A stretch of DNA of 64,000 nt from CAWCUZ01 sp963798795 (GCA_963798795.1 CAWCUZ010000001.1:1054001-1118000); one strand, 5' to 3'. Positions 1 through 8,778 are shown, numbered from the stretch's first letter. Notes: a model not told the origin generated them from the sequence alone. Made by a program: numbers and translations.

Positions 1-589
1 TCAGCTCGGGCTCGGGCGTCGGGCCGACCCGCATCCGCGTGCCGTCGTAGGTGACGATGTCGAGCGCTTCGACGTTGTCCGCCGTCCTGGCGCCCTGCCC
101 TTCGAAGGCGGCCATCACCGAATGCACGCCGCACGAGTCGTTGCCGACCATGCCGCCGATCGTGCAGTGGTTGTGCGTCGCCGGATCGGGGCCGAACGTG
201 AGGCCGTGCCGGTTTGCTGCGCTCCGCAGGTCGTCCAGGATGGTGCCCGGCTCGGCGCGCCCGAGCCGCCGCACCGGATCGATTTCGCGCACGCGGTTCA
301 TGAATTTCGAGAAGTCGAAGCACACCGCCGCGTTGCAGCACTGCCCGGCCAGGCTCGTGCCGCCGCCGCGCCCGAACACCGGCGCGTCGAAGCGGCGGCA
401 CACCTCGAGCGCCGCCTCCACGTCTTCGACGTCGCGCGGAATCACGACGCCGATCGGCGGCTGCCGGTAGTTCGAGCCGTCCGTCGCATAGAGCGCACGG
501 CTGCCGCGGTCGAACCGCACCTCGCCGCGAACGGCGCGCCGCAGCTCCGCTGCGAGCGCAGCCGGATCGAATGAATGAGAAGTGGACAT
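1..589 (-). CDS. FAD-binding oxidoreductase, GlcD/D-lactate dehydrogenase type (C-terminus beyond left edge)
   Basis: The leftward frame is open from an ATG at 589 to the window edge, giving about 196 N-terminal residues. It shows the start of an FAD_binding_4 (PCMH-type) domain: an IPRDVEDVEAALEVCR segment near residue 50, the FAD pyrophosphate loop GRGGGTSLAGQ, and HNHCTIGGMVGNDSCG, the family's TIGGM-GN-SCG motif. This form of the motif is typical of long D-lactate/glycolate dehydrogenases that carry an Fe-S domain after the FAD part. That second half would lie outside the window and cannot be seen. Likely role: flavin oxidation of a 2-hydroxy acid. The exact substrate is unknown. It is divergent from the GH15 gene across a 206-bp gap. 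Confidence 0.85.
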   Translation of the reverse strand, partial: MSTSHSFDPAALAAELRRAVRGEVRFDRGSRALYATDGSNYRQPPIGVVIPRDVEDVEAALEVCRRFDAPVFGRGGGTSLAGQCCNAAVCFDFSKFMNRVREIDPVRRLGRAEPGTILDDLRSAANRHGLTFGPDPATHNHCTIGGMVGNDSCGVHSVMAAFEGQGARTADNVEALDIVTYDGTRMRVGPTPEPEL

Positions 590-795
590 GAGCACCGGGC
601 GTCGTCGATTCGGACCCCTGGCGCTGGATTCACGTCGCGTGCCACCACGCTGTCTCAGAATCGAGCGACGGATCGCGCGGGTCTGTATGCAATCGGTCCG
701 CCGGGCAACCGGACCTGGTGTCGGCACACCGCCAGTGTTCGGCCGGGCTAGAATCGGGTTCGGCGCCCGCCACCCGGCCGGGCGGCTGATCCGAT

Positions 796-2577
796 ATGTC
801 CCTGATCGAAGACTACGCCGTCATCGGCGACACCCAGACCGCAGCGCTCGTCGGGCTCGACGGCTCGATCGACTGGCTGTGCCTCCCGCGGTTCGACTCG
901 GGGGCCTGCTTTGCCGCGCTGCTCGGCACGGTCGACAACGGGCGCTGGCGCATCGCGCCCGCGACCGAGGTGACGGCGACCCGGCGGCGGTACCGCGGCG
1001 ACTCGCTCGTGCTCGAGACCGAGTTCACCACGCCGGCCGGCGTCGTCCGCCTGGTCGACTGCATGCCGCCGCGCGACGCCCTCCCGGACGTCATCCGCCT
1101 GGTGGAGGGCGTTTCGGGCGCCGTCCCGATGAAGCTCGAGCTGATTCTGCGGTTCGACTACGGCTCCATCGTGCCCTGGGTGCGCAGCGTCGACGACGGG
1201 ATCCATGCCGTGGCCGGTCCCGACGCCGTGATGGTCCGGGCTCCCGTGCCGCTGCACGGCGTCGGGCTCAGCACCCAGGCCGATTTCGTCGTGCGCGAAG
1301 GGGAGAAGCTGCCGTTCTCGATGGTGTGGCACTCGTCGTACGCCGAGATCCCGCCCGCCCCCGACCCGTTCGAAGCCATCGAGGACAGCCTGGCATGGTG
1401 GCGCGAGTGGGTCGACCGGTTCACGTATGACGGACCGGCGCGTGACCTCGTCCTCCGCTCGCTCCTGACCCTGAAGGCGCTGACGTTCGCGCCCACAGGC
1501 GGCGTGGTGGCCGCCGCCACCACGTCGCTGCCCGAGCGCATCGGTGGCGTCCGGAACTGGGACTATCGGTTCTGCTGGCTCCGGGACGCGTCGTTCACAC
1601 TCGACGCCCTGATCAACTGCGGCTTCACTGACGAAGCAGCGGCTTGGCGCTCGTGGCTGATCCGCGCCGTCGCCGGCGACCCGGCCGACCTCCAGATCAT
1701 GTACGGCGCGGCCGGCGAGCGACGGCTCTGGGAGGCGGAGCTCGGCTGGCTGACCGGTTACGAAGGGTCGCGCCCCGTCCGGATCGGCAACGCTGCCATC
1801 CATCAGACGCAGCTCGACATCTACGGCGAGGTCATGAACACGCTGCATCTGGCCCGCCATGCCGGCCTCGATCCGGACCCCGTCGCCTGGGCGGTGCAGC
1901 GCAAGTTGCTGGAACACCTCGAGACGATCTGGCGCGATCCGGACGACGGCATCTGGGAGGTGCGCGGTCCGCCACGGCATTTCACGCACTCGAAGATGAT
2001 GGCGTGGGTGGCCTTCGACCGCGCGGTGAAGGCGGTGGAACGATACGGCTTCGACGGACCGGTGGACGCGTGGCGCGCGGTGCGCGATCAGATTCACCAG
2101 GAAGTCTGTGCCCGCGGCTATGATGCGCAGCGGCAGACCTTCACCCAGTTCTACGGCTCGGCGGAGCTGGACGCCAGTCTGCTCATGATGCCGCTCGTCG
2201 GGTTTCTGCCCGCCGGCGATCCGCGCGTCACGGGCACCGTGGACGCCGTGCTCCGCGAGCTGAACGAAGGCGGGTTCGTCCATCGCTACACGACGTCGGA
2301 CACCGGGCACGTCGATGGCCTGCCGGCTGGCGAGGGCGTCTTCATCGCCTGCACCTGCTGGCTCGTCGACAACTTCGTGCTGCAGGGGCGGCACGACGAG
2401 GCGCGGCAGCTATTCGAGCGCGTGTGCGGTATCGCCAACGACGTCGGGCTGTACTCCGAGGAATACGACCCCTCCACGAAGCGCATGCTGGGCAACTTCC
2501 CACAGGCCTTCTCGCATGTGGCCCTGATCAACAGCGCGCTTCTGCTCGCCGACCCGTCGCGGCGTCGCGGAGAGTAG
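796..2577 (+). CDS. Glycoside hydrolase family 15 protein (glucoamylase/trehalase-like)
   Basis: 593 residues, the normal length for bacterial GH15 enzymes. The N-terminus (IEDYAVIGDTQTAALVG, then GSIDWLCLPRFDS) is the conserved start of the trehalase-like N-terminal beta-sandwich, about residues 1-220. The (alpha/alpha)6 catalytic barrel follows and contains RNWDYRFCWLRDASFT near residue 255, the family's signature block, then THSKMMAWVAFDRA and GEGVFIACTCWLVDN in the second half. Members cleave alpha-glucosidic bonds in trehalose, maltose or starch-derived oligosaccharides. There is no signal peptide, so it is probably cytoplasmic. Trehalose turnover would fit the neighbouring SYLF, CsbD and ferritin-like genes, but that is inference. 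A TAGAAT hexamer at 749-754 is a candidate -10 box about 40 bp upstream. Confidence 0.9.
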   Translation: MSLIEDYAVIGDTQTAALVGLDGSIDWLCLPRFDSGACFAALLGTVDNGRWRIAPATEVTATRRRYRGDSLVLETEFTTPAGVVRLVDCMPPRDALPDVIRLVEGVSGAVPMKLELILRFDYGSIVPWVRSVDDGIHAVAGPDAVMVRAPVPLHGVGLSTQADFVVREGEKLPFSMVWHSSYAEIPPAPDPFEAIEDSLAWWREWVDRFTYDGPARDLVLRSLLTLKALTFAPTGGVVAAATTSLPERIGGVRNWDYRFCWLRDASFTLDALINCGFTDEAAAWRSWLIRAVAGDPADLQIMYGAAGERRLWEAELGWLTGYEGSRPVRIGNAAIHQTQLDIYGEVMNTLHLARHAGLDPDPVAWAVQRKLLEHLETIWRDPDDGIWEVRGPPRHFTHSKMMAWVAFDRAVKAVERYGFDGPVDAWRAVRDQIHQEVCARGYDAQRQTFTQFYGSAELDASLLMMPLVGFLPAGDPRVTGTVDAVLRELNEGGFVHRYTTSDTGHVDGLPAGEGVFIACTCWLVDNFVLQGRHDEARQLFERVCGIANDVGLYSEEYDPSTKRMLGNFPQAFSHVALINSALLLADPSRRRGE

Positions 2578-2670
2578 GGATTCAAGACGCGCCGCGCGAT
2601 CCGCTGACAGGGCGCCTCCCCGTTCACCAGCATTGTTCGCCGAATCCGGGACGCGGCGAGCGGTCCGGGC

Positions 2671-2686
2671 TGGCACCTCCCTTGCT
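2671..2686 (+). promoter_or_regulatory. Sigma-54 (RpoN) -24/-12 promoter of the SYLF-csbD unit
   Basis: TGGCAC, then CTCCC (5 nt), then TTGCT matches the sigma-54 consensus TGGCAC-N5-TTGCW at every constrained position, with the invariant GG (2672-2673) and GC (2684-2685) correctly spaced. Transcription would start near 2697, leaving a leader of about 40 nt with the ribosome-binding site GGAAGGAGA at 2718-2726 before the ATG at 2735. No enhancer-binding-protein gene lies in the window. Confidence 0.7.
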
Positions 2687-2734
2687 TTTCTGACGGCAGG
2701 AGCGGTGGGGCCGTTCTGGAAGGAGATAGTTCAC

Positions 2735-3489
2735 ATGCTACGAACACGACGAGTTCTCGTCGCCGCCGCGGCGATGGGAGTGTGCCTGTGGGTTCCGGCG
2801 CAGGCGACCTCCCCCGCGCGGCAGATGCAGCCGCAGATGAAGCCGACGACCGCCTCGACCGACGAAGGCCAGCGGATTCAGAAGTCGATGACCGTATCAA
2901 GGAGCTCGTGACGGCGCCGGATGACAACATCCCGCAGTCGCTCATCGATCGCGCCGAAGCGATCGTGGTCATCCCGTCGCTCGTCAAAGGTGGATTCGTC
3001 ATTGGCGCCAAGCACGGCCGGGGGATCATGAGCGCCCGCGACCCGGAGACCAGGGCGTGGTCGCTGCCGACGTTCGTCACGATGACTGGCGGGAGCATCG
3101 GCTGGCAGATCGGCCTGCAGCAGGTTGACCTGGTGCTGCTCGTGATGAATCGCAGCGGCGTCGATTCGCTGCTCGATGACAAGTTCACCTTCGGCGGCGT
3201 CCTCTCGGCGACGGCCGGTCCGGTGGGCCGGTCCGCCGAAGCGGCCACCGACGCCAAGATCACCAGCCAGATCCTCGCCTACTCTCGGGCGCAGGGGCTG
3301 TTCGCCGGCGCCACGTTCGAGGGCGCGGCCCTGCATCCCGACGAGGACGCCAACACGGCCTTCTATGGCACCGCGATCGACCCGCGCGTGCTGCTGACCG
3401 ACGCCACGGTCGATCCGGACATGCCGGCGATCGTCGCGCAGTGGAAGACCTATCTCGATTCGTTCAAGGGCGCGAAACGGCCCGAGTAG
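2735..3489 (+). CDS. SYLF/YSC84 domain protein, secreted, with one frameshift
   Basis: The start is set by GGAAGGAGA eight bases before the ATG. Residues 1-25 form a signal peptide (MLRTRRVLVAAAAMGVCLW..., cleavage near QAT). The N-terminal frame reads ...TDEGQRIQ and then becomes nonsense. The family sequence resumes one frame over as VDDRIKELVTAPDDNIPQSL, so about one base is missing near 2880-2890. The rest is a complete SYLF (Ysc84) lipid-binding domain, with AIVVIPSLVKGGFVIGAKHG and SGVDSLLDDKFTFGG, ending at 3489. The corrected protein is about 251 residues and probably periplasmic. SYLF domains bind phosphoinositides in eukaryotes; the bacterial role is poorly known and often linked to envelope stress. 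It lies 50 bp from csbD, so the two are probably co-transcribed. Confidence 0.85.
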
Positions 3490-3539
3490 CACCGGCCGCG
3501 TCGGACCGAAAACCTCCCAGAGAGAAGGAAGAACGCAAC

Positions 3540-3749
3540 ATGAACAAGGACACCCTGAAGGGCCAGTGGCATCAGCTCAAAGGCGAAGTGAAGAACCAGT
3601 GGGGCAAGCTCACCGACGATGACCTCATGCGCATCGACGGCAACACCGAGAAGCTCGCTGGCGTGATCCAGGAGAAATACGGCTATTCGCGCGAACAGGC
3701 GCAGCATGAAATCGAGCGCTGGAACGCGCACCACTCCACGCAGCCCTGA
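3540..3749 (+). CDS. CsbD family stress-response protein
   Basis: 69 residues with the classic CsbD layout: MNKDTLKGQWHQLKGEVKNQ at the start and KYGYSREQAQHEIERW near the end. CsbD proteins are small, hydrophilic and helical, and are induced by general stress in many bacteria; no biochemical activity is established. The ATG at 3540 follows AGAAGGAAG at an ideal distance. It sits 50 bp after the SYLF gene without a promoter of its own and is followed at once by a strong terminator, so it is the last gene of the putative sigma-54 transcript. Confidence 0.92.
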   Translation: MNKDTLKGQWHQLKGEVKNQWGKLTDDDLMRIDGNTEKLAGVIQEKYGYSREQAQHEIERWNAHHSTQP

Positions 3750-3769
3750 CGGGCCACTGACCGCACCTG

Positions 3770-3810
3770 CCGCCGGGGACGTGGCCGCCACGTCCCCGGC
3801 GGTGTTTTCT
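3770..3810 (+). terminator. Rho-independent terminator after csbD
   Basis: A perfect 15-bp stem (3770-3784 pairs with 3788-3802) has a 3-nt CCG loop and is followed by TGTTTTCT. It begins 20 bp after the csbD stop codon. The stem is very GC-rich, and this is the clearest intrinsic terminator in the window. Confidence 0.9.
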
Positions 3811-3973
3811 CATACCGCAGCCCGCCAGCGTGGCGTGGGCCCGGCGCGATGCCGCCGTCGTTCGGCGGCGCCGCCGCGTCCGCGAGGCTGTCCGCAACCG
3901 CAACACGGTGTCGGCTCGCGCTACGCCGGACGAACCGCTGTGCCTGCCCCGACGGACAGGCTGAAGACCGCCC

Positions 3974-4150
3974 GTCTGAGATGAGCGCAGGTCCCGGTTC
4001 ACAGGAACTGACCCGCTCTGGCTGGCGCCGTCTACGTCTAGAATGAGCGCGGGTCTGTCCCCGATCTGTCGGGACTGACCCGCTGGCCGGCCGCCGTCTG
4101 ACATGAGCGCGGGTCTGTCCCCGATCTGTCGGGACTGACCCGCTGGCCGG
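3974..4150. repeat. Three adjacent copies of an intergenic hairpin repeat
   Basis: Two 55-bp copies (4036-4090 and 4096-4150, 60 bp apart) are identical except for 2-3 bases next to their GTCTNNNATG start. Each folds as GGGTCtGTCCC, a 9-nt loop, then GGGACtGACCC. A diverged copy at 3974-4027 keeps the flanks (ATGAGCGC, CTGACCCGCT) but has changed both arms together (GTTC with GAAC), so pairing is kept. A shortened fourth copy lies at 11811-11852. The rest of the gap, 3811-3973, shows no convincing gene. Confidence 0.85.
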
Positions 4151-4188
4151 TTCGAAGCAGAACGTTCACTGAAAGGAGACGCCCGCGC

Positions 4189-4680
4189 ATGCCCGACGCA
4201 TCCATCACCCGTGCCGAACTCATCGACCGCCTCAACGAGGACCTGTCGCGCGAATATCAGGCCATCATCGCGTACGTCATCTACTCCCAGGTCTTGAAAG
4301 GCGCCGAGTACATGAACATCGCGTCGGAACTGGAGCAGCACGCGGCCCAGGAGCTGGCCCATGCGCTCAAGGTGTCGCGCCACATCGACTATCTCGGCGG
4401 AATGCCCACCGCCACACCCGGGCCGGTGATACTCAGCGACAAACCGCGGGAAATGTTGCGGGCGGACCTCGAGAACGAAAACGACACGGTTCGCCAGTAC
4501 CGCGAGCGCGTGCGGCAGTGCGAGGCGCTCGGCGAATACGCCATCGCCGAGGACCTCCGCGAGATCCTGCGCGAGGAACAGGACCACCAGATCGATCTGG
4601 CGACCGCGCTGGGCGAGGACGTCCCCGACGTGTCGAAACCCGCCCGGCGCGGGCCGCGCCGCAACGAACGCCGTGTCTGA
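4189..4680 (+). CDS. Ferritin-like/bacterioferritin-family protein
   Basis: 163 residues. A four-helix ferritin-like fold is indicated by iron-ligand motifs: REYQAIIAY (first Glu, helix A), EQHAAQELAHA (ExxH, helix B), and later CEALGEYAIAEDL and REEQDHQIDL (Glu and ExxH, helices C and D). The length and the EQHAxxELxHA pattern match bacterioferritin and DUF892-like proteins. It probably oxidises and stores iron or protects against peroxide in the cytoplasm. No haem-binding Met can be assigned. The start follows GAAAGGAGAC at 4171-4180. It stands just after the hairpin repeats and is convergent with the SDR gene. Confidence 0.85.
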   Translation: MPDASITRAELIDRLNEDLSREYQAIIAYVIYSQVLKGAEYMNIASELEQHAAQELAHALKVSRHIDYLGGMPTATPGPVILSDKPREMLRADLENENDTVRQYRERVRQCEALGEYAIAEDLREILREEQDHQIDLATALGEDVPDVSKPARRGPRRNERRV

Positions 4681-4701
4681 CGCGTGTTGAGGGAAGAAAC
4701 G

Positions 4702-5757
4702 TCAGGTGCGACTGGACCGATCGGCCAGGTCTCGCCGGCGGAGACGGTGGCGGCGTGAACGGACCGTCCGCCATCCGACGACGCCGGCGGCCAGGGCGCC
4801 GGCGGCCGCCGTCCACAACGACGCGCGGTGGCGGACCGCCCAGAGCTGAACGCTCGACGATCGCGCGCGCGCGTCGAATCGGCCGTGCGCGCCGTACGGG
4901 CCAGGCACCGGGTCCCAGAGGTTGTCGGGCCGGTTCGGGTCCTCGGGCTCGTCGGTCTGCTGCGAGGCGTAGCCGGTGCGAGCCAGTTCGTGATCGAGCA
5001 GGCCGGGCGCGATCTTGTTCCCCACGATCGACTCGACCGAGGGCAGCCCCACGTAGAGCTCGCGTCGGCCCGACTCGGCGGCCATCAGAATGGCCTCAGC
5101 GGCCACCTCGGGCTGGAAGATCGGCGGCACCGGCTGCGCCCGCTTCGGCAGGCGGCTGCGCACCCAGTCGAACTGCGGCGTGTTGATCGCGGACAACTGC
5201 ACCATGCTGACCGTCACTCCGCTCCGGTCGTGCAGCAGCTCGGACCGGAGGGAATCGCAGAATCCCTGGGTGGCGTGCTTGGCGGCGCAATAGGCCGCCT
5301 GCAGCGGGATGCCCCGGTAGGCGAGCGCCGACCCGACCTGCACGATCGCCCCCCGATTGCGCGGCAGCATCTGCCGCAGGGCGGCCAGCGTGCCGTGCAC
5401 CGTGCCCAGATACGTGACCTCGGTCACGCGGCGAAATTCCTCCGCCGTCATCTCTTGCACCGGCGAGAAGACCGACGCCATGGCGTTGTTCACCCAGACG
5501 TCTGCGGGACCGAACGCCGACTCGATCTGGGCGGCGGCGCGATCGACCTGGTCGGCATGCGCCACGTCGGCCGGCACCACCAGCGCGCGTCCGCCGGCGT
5601 CGCGTACCTCCTGCGCGGCCGCTTCGAGCCGGTCGCGATCGCGGGCGATCAGGCCAATGGCGGCGCCGCGCGCGGCGAACGCCCGGACGGCGGCCCGGCC
5701 GACGCCAGCCGACGCTCCGGTCACGACGACGACGCTAGAGCCGGTAACGGGCGGCAT
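4702..5757 (-). CDS. SDR family oxidoreductase with C-terminal membrane segment
   Basis: 351 residues. A Rossmann SDR core occupies residues 8-260: VTGASAGVG (nucleotide loop), NNA (WVNNAMAS), the catalytic Ser in VQVGSAL and the YCAAK active-site Tyr/Lys. It is a classical short-chain dehydrogenase, probably using NAD(P)H. After residue 270 comes a Pro/Asp-rich stretch (EPEDPNRPDNLWDPVPG) and then one hydrophobic helix (LWTAAAGALAAGVVGW) with an Arg-rich tail, so the protein may be anchored to the inner membrane. The DNLW-PVPG tail is common in SDRs beside stress genes. The substrate is unknown. Its start overlaps the enolase-superfamily gene by 23 bp, so the two are co-transcribed. Confidence 0.9.
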   Translation of the reverse strand: MPPVTGSSVVVVTGASAGVGRAAVRAFAARGAAIGLIARDRDRLEAAAQEVRDAGGRALVVPADVAHADQVDRAAAQIESAFGPADVWVNNAMASVFSPVQEMTAEEFRRVTEVTYLGTVHGTLAALRQMLPRNRGAIVQVGSALAYRGIPLQAAYCAAKHATQGFCDSLRSELLHDRSGVTVSMVQLSAINTPQFDWVRSRLPKRAQPVPPIFQPEVAAEAILMAAESGRRELYVGLPSVESIVGNKIAPGLLDHELARTGYASQQTDEPEDPNRPDNLWDPVPGPYGAHGRFDARARSSSVQLWAVRHRASLWTAAAGALAAGVVGWRTVRSRRHRLRRRDLADRSSRT

Positions 5758-6862
5758 CCTGCTCCTTCACCGTCAGGCCGAGTCCCGGGCGGGACGTGTC
5801 CGGCACGAGCACGCCCTCGACGGGCTGCAGGGCGCCGTCGAACAGCATCGGCTCGATCCGGGCGTGGTCGTGGAAGTACTCGAGATGCGCCAGGGCGCGC
5901 ACGGCGCAGCACGCGTGCGCGTGCACGTTCGGCGCCGTGTGGGCCGACAGCAGCATGGATCGAGCCTCGACGAGCGGGGCCACGGCGAGAAACCCCGAGA
6001 TCCCGCCGCACCGGGTCGCATCCGCCTGCAGGACGTCCACCGCGCCGGCCGCGAGCATCTGCTCGAAATACGGCAGGTGGTAGCCGTACTCCCCGGCGGC
6101 GATGGCCATGCCGGCGGGGCCGCGGTCGCGCACGAGCCGCAGGCCCTCCAGATCGTCCGACGAGACCGGCTCCTCGAACCACCGCACGCCGCAGCGGGCC
6201 GCCTCCTGAGCGAGGGCGAGTGCCTGTTTGCGCGAGCAGGCGCCGTTGGCGTCGATGAACAGTTCCACGCGCGGCCCGATCGCGTCGCGCGCGGCGCGAA
6301 TCCGCGCCGGGTCCTCGTCCGGCTGCCGGCCGACCTTCATCTTGACGCGTGCGAAGCCCTGCTCCGCCCAGCCGGCGAGTTGCTCCTGCAGCCGGGCGAC
6401 CGGATACGAGGTGAAGCCGCCGCTGCCGTAGAGCGGTACCGACTGCCGGACCGGATCGAGCAGCGTCGCGAGCGCAACGCCGAACAGTCGTGCCTTCAGG
6501 TCCCAGAGCGCGATGTCGACCGCAGAAATCGCCGCCGCGGCCAGACCCGGCCGGCCGAGGTTCCGGACGGCGCGGTTCATCGCCATCCAGGCCCCGCCCA
6601 CGCTGAGCGCATCACGCCCTTCGACGACGGGCGCCAGCTTGCCGGCCACCAGGGTCGCCGCCGCCTCGTCCGCATAGCTGTAGCCGAGTCCCTCGACGCC
6701 CGCGGCGCTCACGCGCACGACGACGATCGTCGTGTGGTCCCATTCGAGGGTGCCGTCCGACTCGGGTGCGTCCGTGGGAATCCGGTAGGCCTCCACTGCG
6801 ACGCGTTCGATGACCGCGGCCCGTGGCGGCTGCGGCGGTGACGCGAGCACGGCATCCGTCAT
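5735..6862 (-). CDS. Mandelate racemase/muconate lactonizing enzyme family protein (enolase superfamily)
   Basis: 375 residues, the usual length. The N-terminal capping domain (about 1-130) is followed by a TIM-barrel with the superfamily residues: KMKVG (base Lys, KxK), DANGACS (first metal Asp), EEPV (second metal ligand), AAGEYGYH (third Glu) and QADATRCGG (opposite-face region). The fold abstracts an alpha-proton next to a carboxylate for racemisation, dehydration or cycloisomerisation of a sugar acid or muconate. Substrate class cannot be chosen from sequence. It sits 7 bp after the PoxB-like gene and overlaps the SDR gene, which suggests a small catabolic operon. Confidence 0.88.
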   Translation of the reverse strand: MTDAVLASPPQPPRAAVIERVAVEAYRIPTDAPESDGTLEWDHTTIVVVRVSAAGVEGLGYSYADEAAATLVAGKLAPVVEGRDALSVGGAWMAMNRAVRNLGRPGLAAAAISAVDIALWDLKARLFGVALATLLDPVRQSVPLYGSGGFTSYPVARLQEQLAGWAEQGFARVKMKVGRQPDEDPARIRAARDAIGPRVELFIDANGACSRKQALALAQEAARCGVRWFEEPVSSDDLEGLRLVRDRGPAGMAIAAGEYGYHLPYFEQMLAAGAVDVLQADATRCGGISGFLAVAPLVEARSMLLSAHTAPNVHAHACCAVRALAHLEYFHDHARIEPMLFDGALQPVEGVLVPDTSRPGLGLTVKEQDAARYRL

Positions 6863-6869
6863 GATTGCT

Positions 6870-8660
6870 TCATCGCTTCCGCGGGATGAAGTTCTCGGCC
6901 ATGTCCTTGACCGTCTGCTTGATGTAGCCGAGGCTGTCGGCCTGTTCCTTCCAGGTCGACGTCATGAAGGCCTTCGCCTGTTCCCAGGTGATGTGCGGCG
7001 GCAGCGGCGGCACGTTGGGATCCGTGACCGCCTCGAACACGACCGGCCGGTCGGCCGAGAGCGCCGTCTCCCACGCGCCGCCGATCTCATCCGGCGTGTC
7101 GACCCGGACGCCGCGCAGGCCGATCAGCTCCGCGTAGCGGGCGTATGGAAAGTCCGGCACGCTCTGCGAAGCCGGGTAGCGCGGATCGCCGGCCAGCACG
7201 CGCTGCTCCCACGTCACCTGGTTCAGGTCCTGATTGTTGAGCACGAGCACGACCAGGCGCGGATCCGCCCATTCCTTCCAGTACTTGGCGATCGTGATCA
7301 GCTCGTTCATGCCGTTCATCTGTATTGCGCCATCGCCCGCCAGCGCGATGACGACCCGGTCCGGCCAGGCGAACTTGGCCCCGATCGCATACGGCACGGC
7401 CGGGCCCATGGTCGCCAGCGTCCCCGAGAGCGACGCCATCATCCCGCGCCGCACCTTGACGTCGCGCGCGTACCAGTTGGCCGCCGATCCGGAATCGCAG
7501 GTGAGGATGCAGTTGTCGGGCAGCCGGCTCGACAGCTCCCAGAACACGCGCTGCGGATTGACGGGATTGGCGCCGTTCATGGCCCGCCCCTCGAGCACAC
7601 CCCACCACTCGCTGACGCCCTCCTCGATGCGCTTGCGCCACGACCGATCGGACTTGCGCTCGATGAGCGGCGCCAGCGCCTGCAGCGTCTCGGCCGCATC
7701 GCCGACCAGGTTGACCTCCATCGGATAGCGGAGGCCGACCATGCGGCCATCGATGTCGATTTGCACGCCCCGCGCCTGGCCTTCCTTCGGCAGGAACTCG
7801 GAGTACGGAAAGCTGCTGCCGACCATGAGCAGCGTGTCGCACGCCGTCATCAGGTCCCAGCTCGGCTTGGACCCGAGCAGCCCGATGGGGCCGGTGACGA
7901 ACGGCAGGTCGTCCGGCAGCGCGGCCTTGCCGAGCAGGGCCTTGGCGACCCCGGCGCCCAGCAGGTCCGCGACCTCGAGGACCTCGTCGGCGGCCCTGAG
8001 CGCGCCCGCGCCCACGAGCATGGCCACGCGCTTTCCTTCGTTCAGAACTTCCGCCGCCCGATGCAGGTCGACGTCGGTGGGAACGATGCGCGGCGCCGAA
8101 TAGCCGACGCCGGAATGCACGGTGCCGTGCGTGCGCGGCGGGTGCGGCGTCGCCGGCAGTTCCTGCACGTCGTTCGGGATGATGATGCACGTCACCGTGC
8201 GTTCCGCCCGGGCGATGCGCACCGACCGGTCTACCAGGTGCCGGATCTGCTCGGGCGTCGACGCCATCTGGACATACTCGTGCGCCACGTCCTTGAAGAG
8301 CGAGATGAGGTCGACCTCCTGCTGGTAGTCGCCGCCCAGCGCCAGCCGCGACTGCTGCCCGACGATAGCGACGACCGGCTGGTGGTCGAGCTTGGCGTCG
8401 TACAGCCCGTTCAGCAGATGGATGGCGCCCGGTCCGGAGGTCGCCAGGCACACGCCCACCTCACCGGTGAACTTGGCGTGCGCGCACGCCATGAACGCGG
8501 CCATCTCCTCATGGCGGGCCTGGACGAACTCGATCCGATCCCCGGCGCGGTCGAGCGCGCCCAGCAACCCGTTGATCCCGTCGCCCGGAAAACCGTAGAT
8601 GCGCTGAACGCCCCATTCCGTGAGGCGCTCGAGCAGAAAGTCGGAAGCGGTCGCAGCCAT
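6870..8660 (-). CDS. Thiamine-pyrophosphate enzyme, PoxB/pyruvate oxidase-like
   Basis: 596 residues in the three-domain TPP layout: an N-terminal PYR domain with the catalytic Glu in RHEEMAAFMA, a central domain (about 190-330), and a C-terminal PP domain with GDGAIQMNG and the metal/TPP Asn in NNQDLNQV. The C-terminal 30 residues (HITWEQAKAF...) resemble the tail of ubiquinone-dependent pyruvate dehydrogenase PoxB, which makes acetate from pyruvate at the membrane. Acetolactate-synthase-like chemistry is the main alternative. The ATG at 8660 is preceded by GAGGTG. It is the first gene of the leftward set with the MR/MLE and SDR genes, and follows a hairpin repeat. Confidence 0.88.
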   Translation of the reverse strand: MAATASDFLLERLTEWGVQRIYGFPGDGINGLLGALDRAGDRIEFVQARHEEMAAFMACAHAKFTGEVGVCLATSGPGAIHLLNGLYDAKLDHQPVVAIVGQQSRLALGGDYQQEVDLISLFKDVAHEYVQMASTPEQIRHLVDRSVRIARAERTVTCIIIPNDVQELPATPHPPRTHGTVHSGVGYSAPRIVPTDVDLHRAAEVLNEGKRVAMLVGAGALRAADEVLEVADLLGAGVAKALLGKAALPDDLPFVTGPIGLLGSKPSWDLMTACDTLLMVGSSFPYSEFLPKEGQARGVQIDIDGRMVGLRYPMEVNLVGDAAETLQALAPLIERKSDRSWRKRIEEGVSEWWGVLEGRAMNGANPVNPQRVFWELSSRLPDNCILTCDSGSAANWYARDVKVRRGMMASLSGTLATMGPAVPYAIGAKFAWPDRVVIALAGDGAIQMNGMNELITIAKYWKEWADPRLVVLVLNNQDLNQVTWEQRVLAGDPRYPASQSVPDFPYARYAELIGLRGVRVDTPDEIGGAWETALSADRPVVFEAVTDPNVPPLPPHITWEQAKAFMTSTWKEQADSLGYIKQTVKDMAENFIPRKR

Positions 8661-8710
8661 CGGTCCACACCTCGATTCGAGGGAATGCGATCGAGGGGAA
8701 GGGCTGCAAG

Positions 8711-8752
8711 GCAGGTGCCACCTGCCGGGTCGAGCGCTGGGTCTTCAGACCC
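8711..8752. repeat. Intergenic palindromes upstream of the PoxB-like gene
   Basis: GCAGGTGCCACCTGC (8711-8725) is a perfect inverted repeat, and 8739-8752 forms GGGTCT-TC-AGACCC. The second element shares the GGGCT-NN-AGCCC layout with repeats near 30.7 and 36.0 kb. The pair fills the gap between the ClC stop codon and the PoxB-like start and may end the ClC transcript. Confidence 0.6.
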
Positions 8753-8778
8753 GGCGGCCCACGCTGTCGCAATTCACG

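Noticed and set aside
4144..4160. Second sigma-54-like element (TGGCCG-N5-AAGCA) before the ferritin-like gene
   Set aside because: The -12 part has AAGC instead of TTGC, it lies in a repeat copy, and the predicted start would overlap the ribosome-binding site.
5357..6841. 494-residue plus-strand frame opposite the SDR and enolase-superfamily genes
   Set aside because: Compositional shadow; the opposite strand has intact catalytic motifs.
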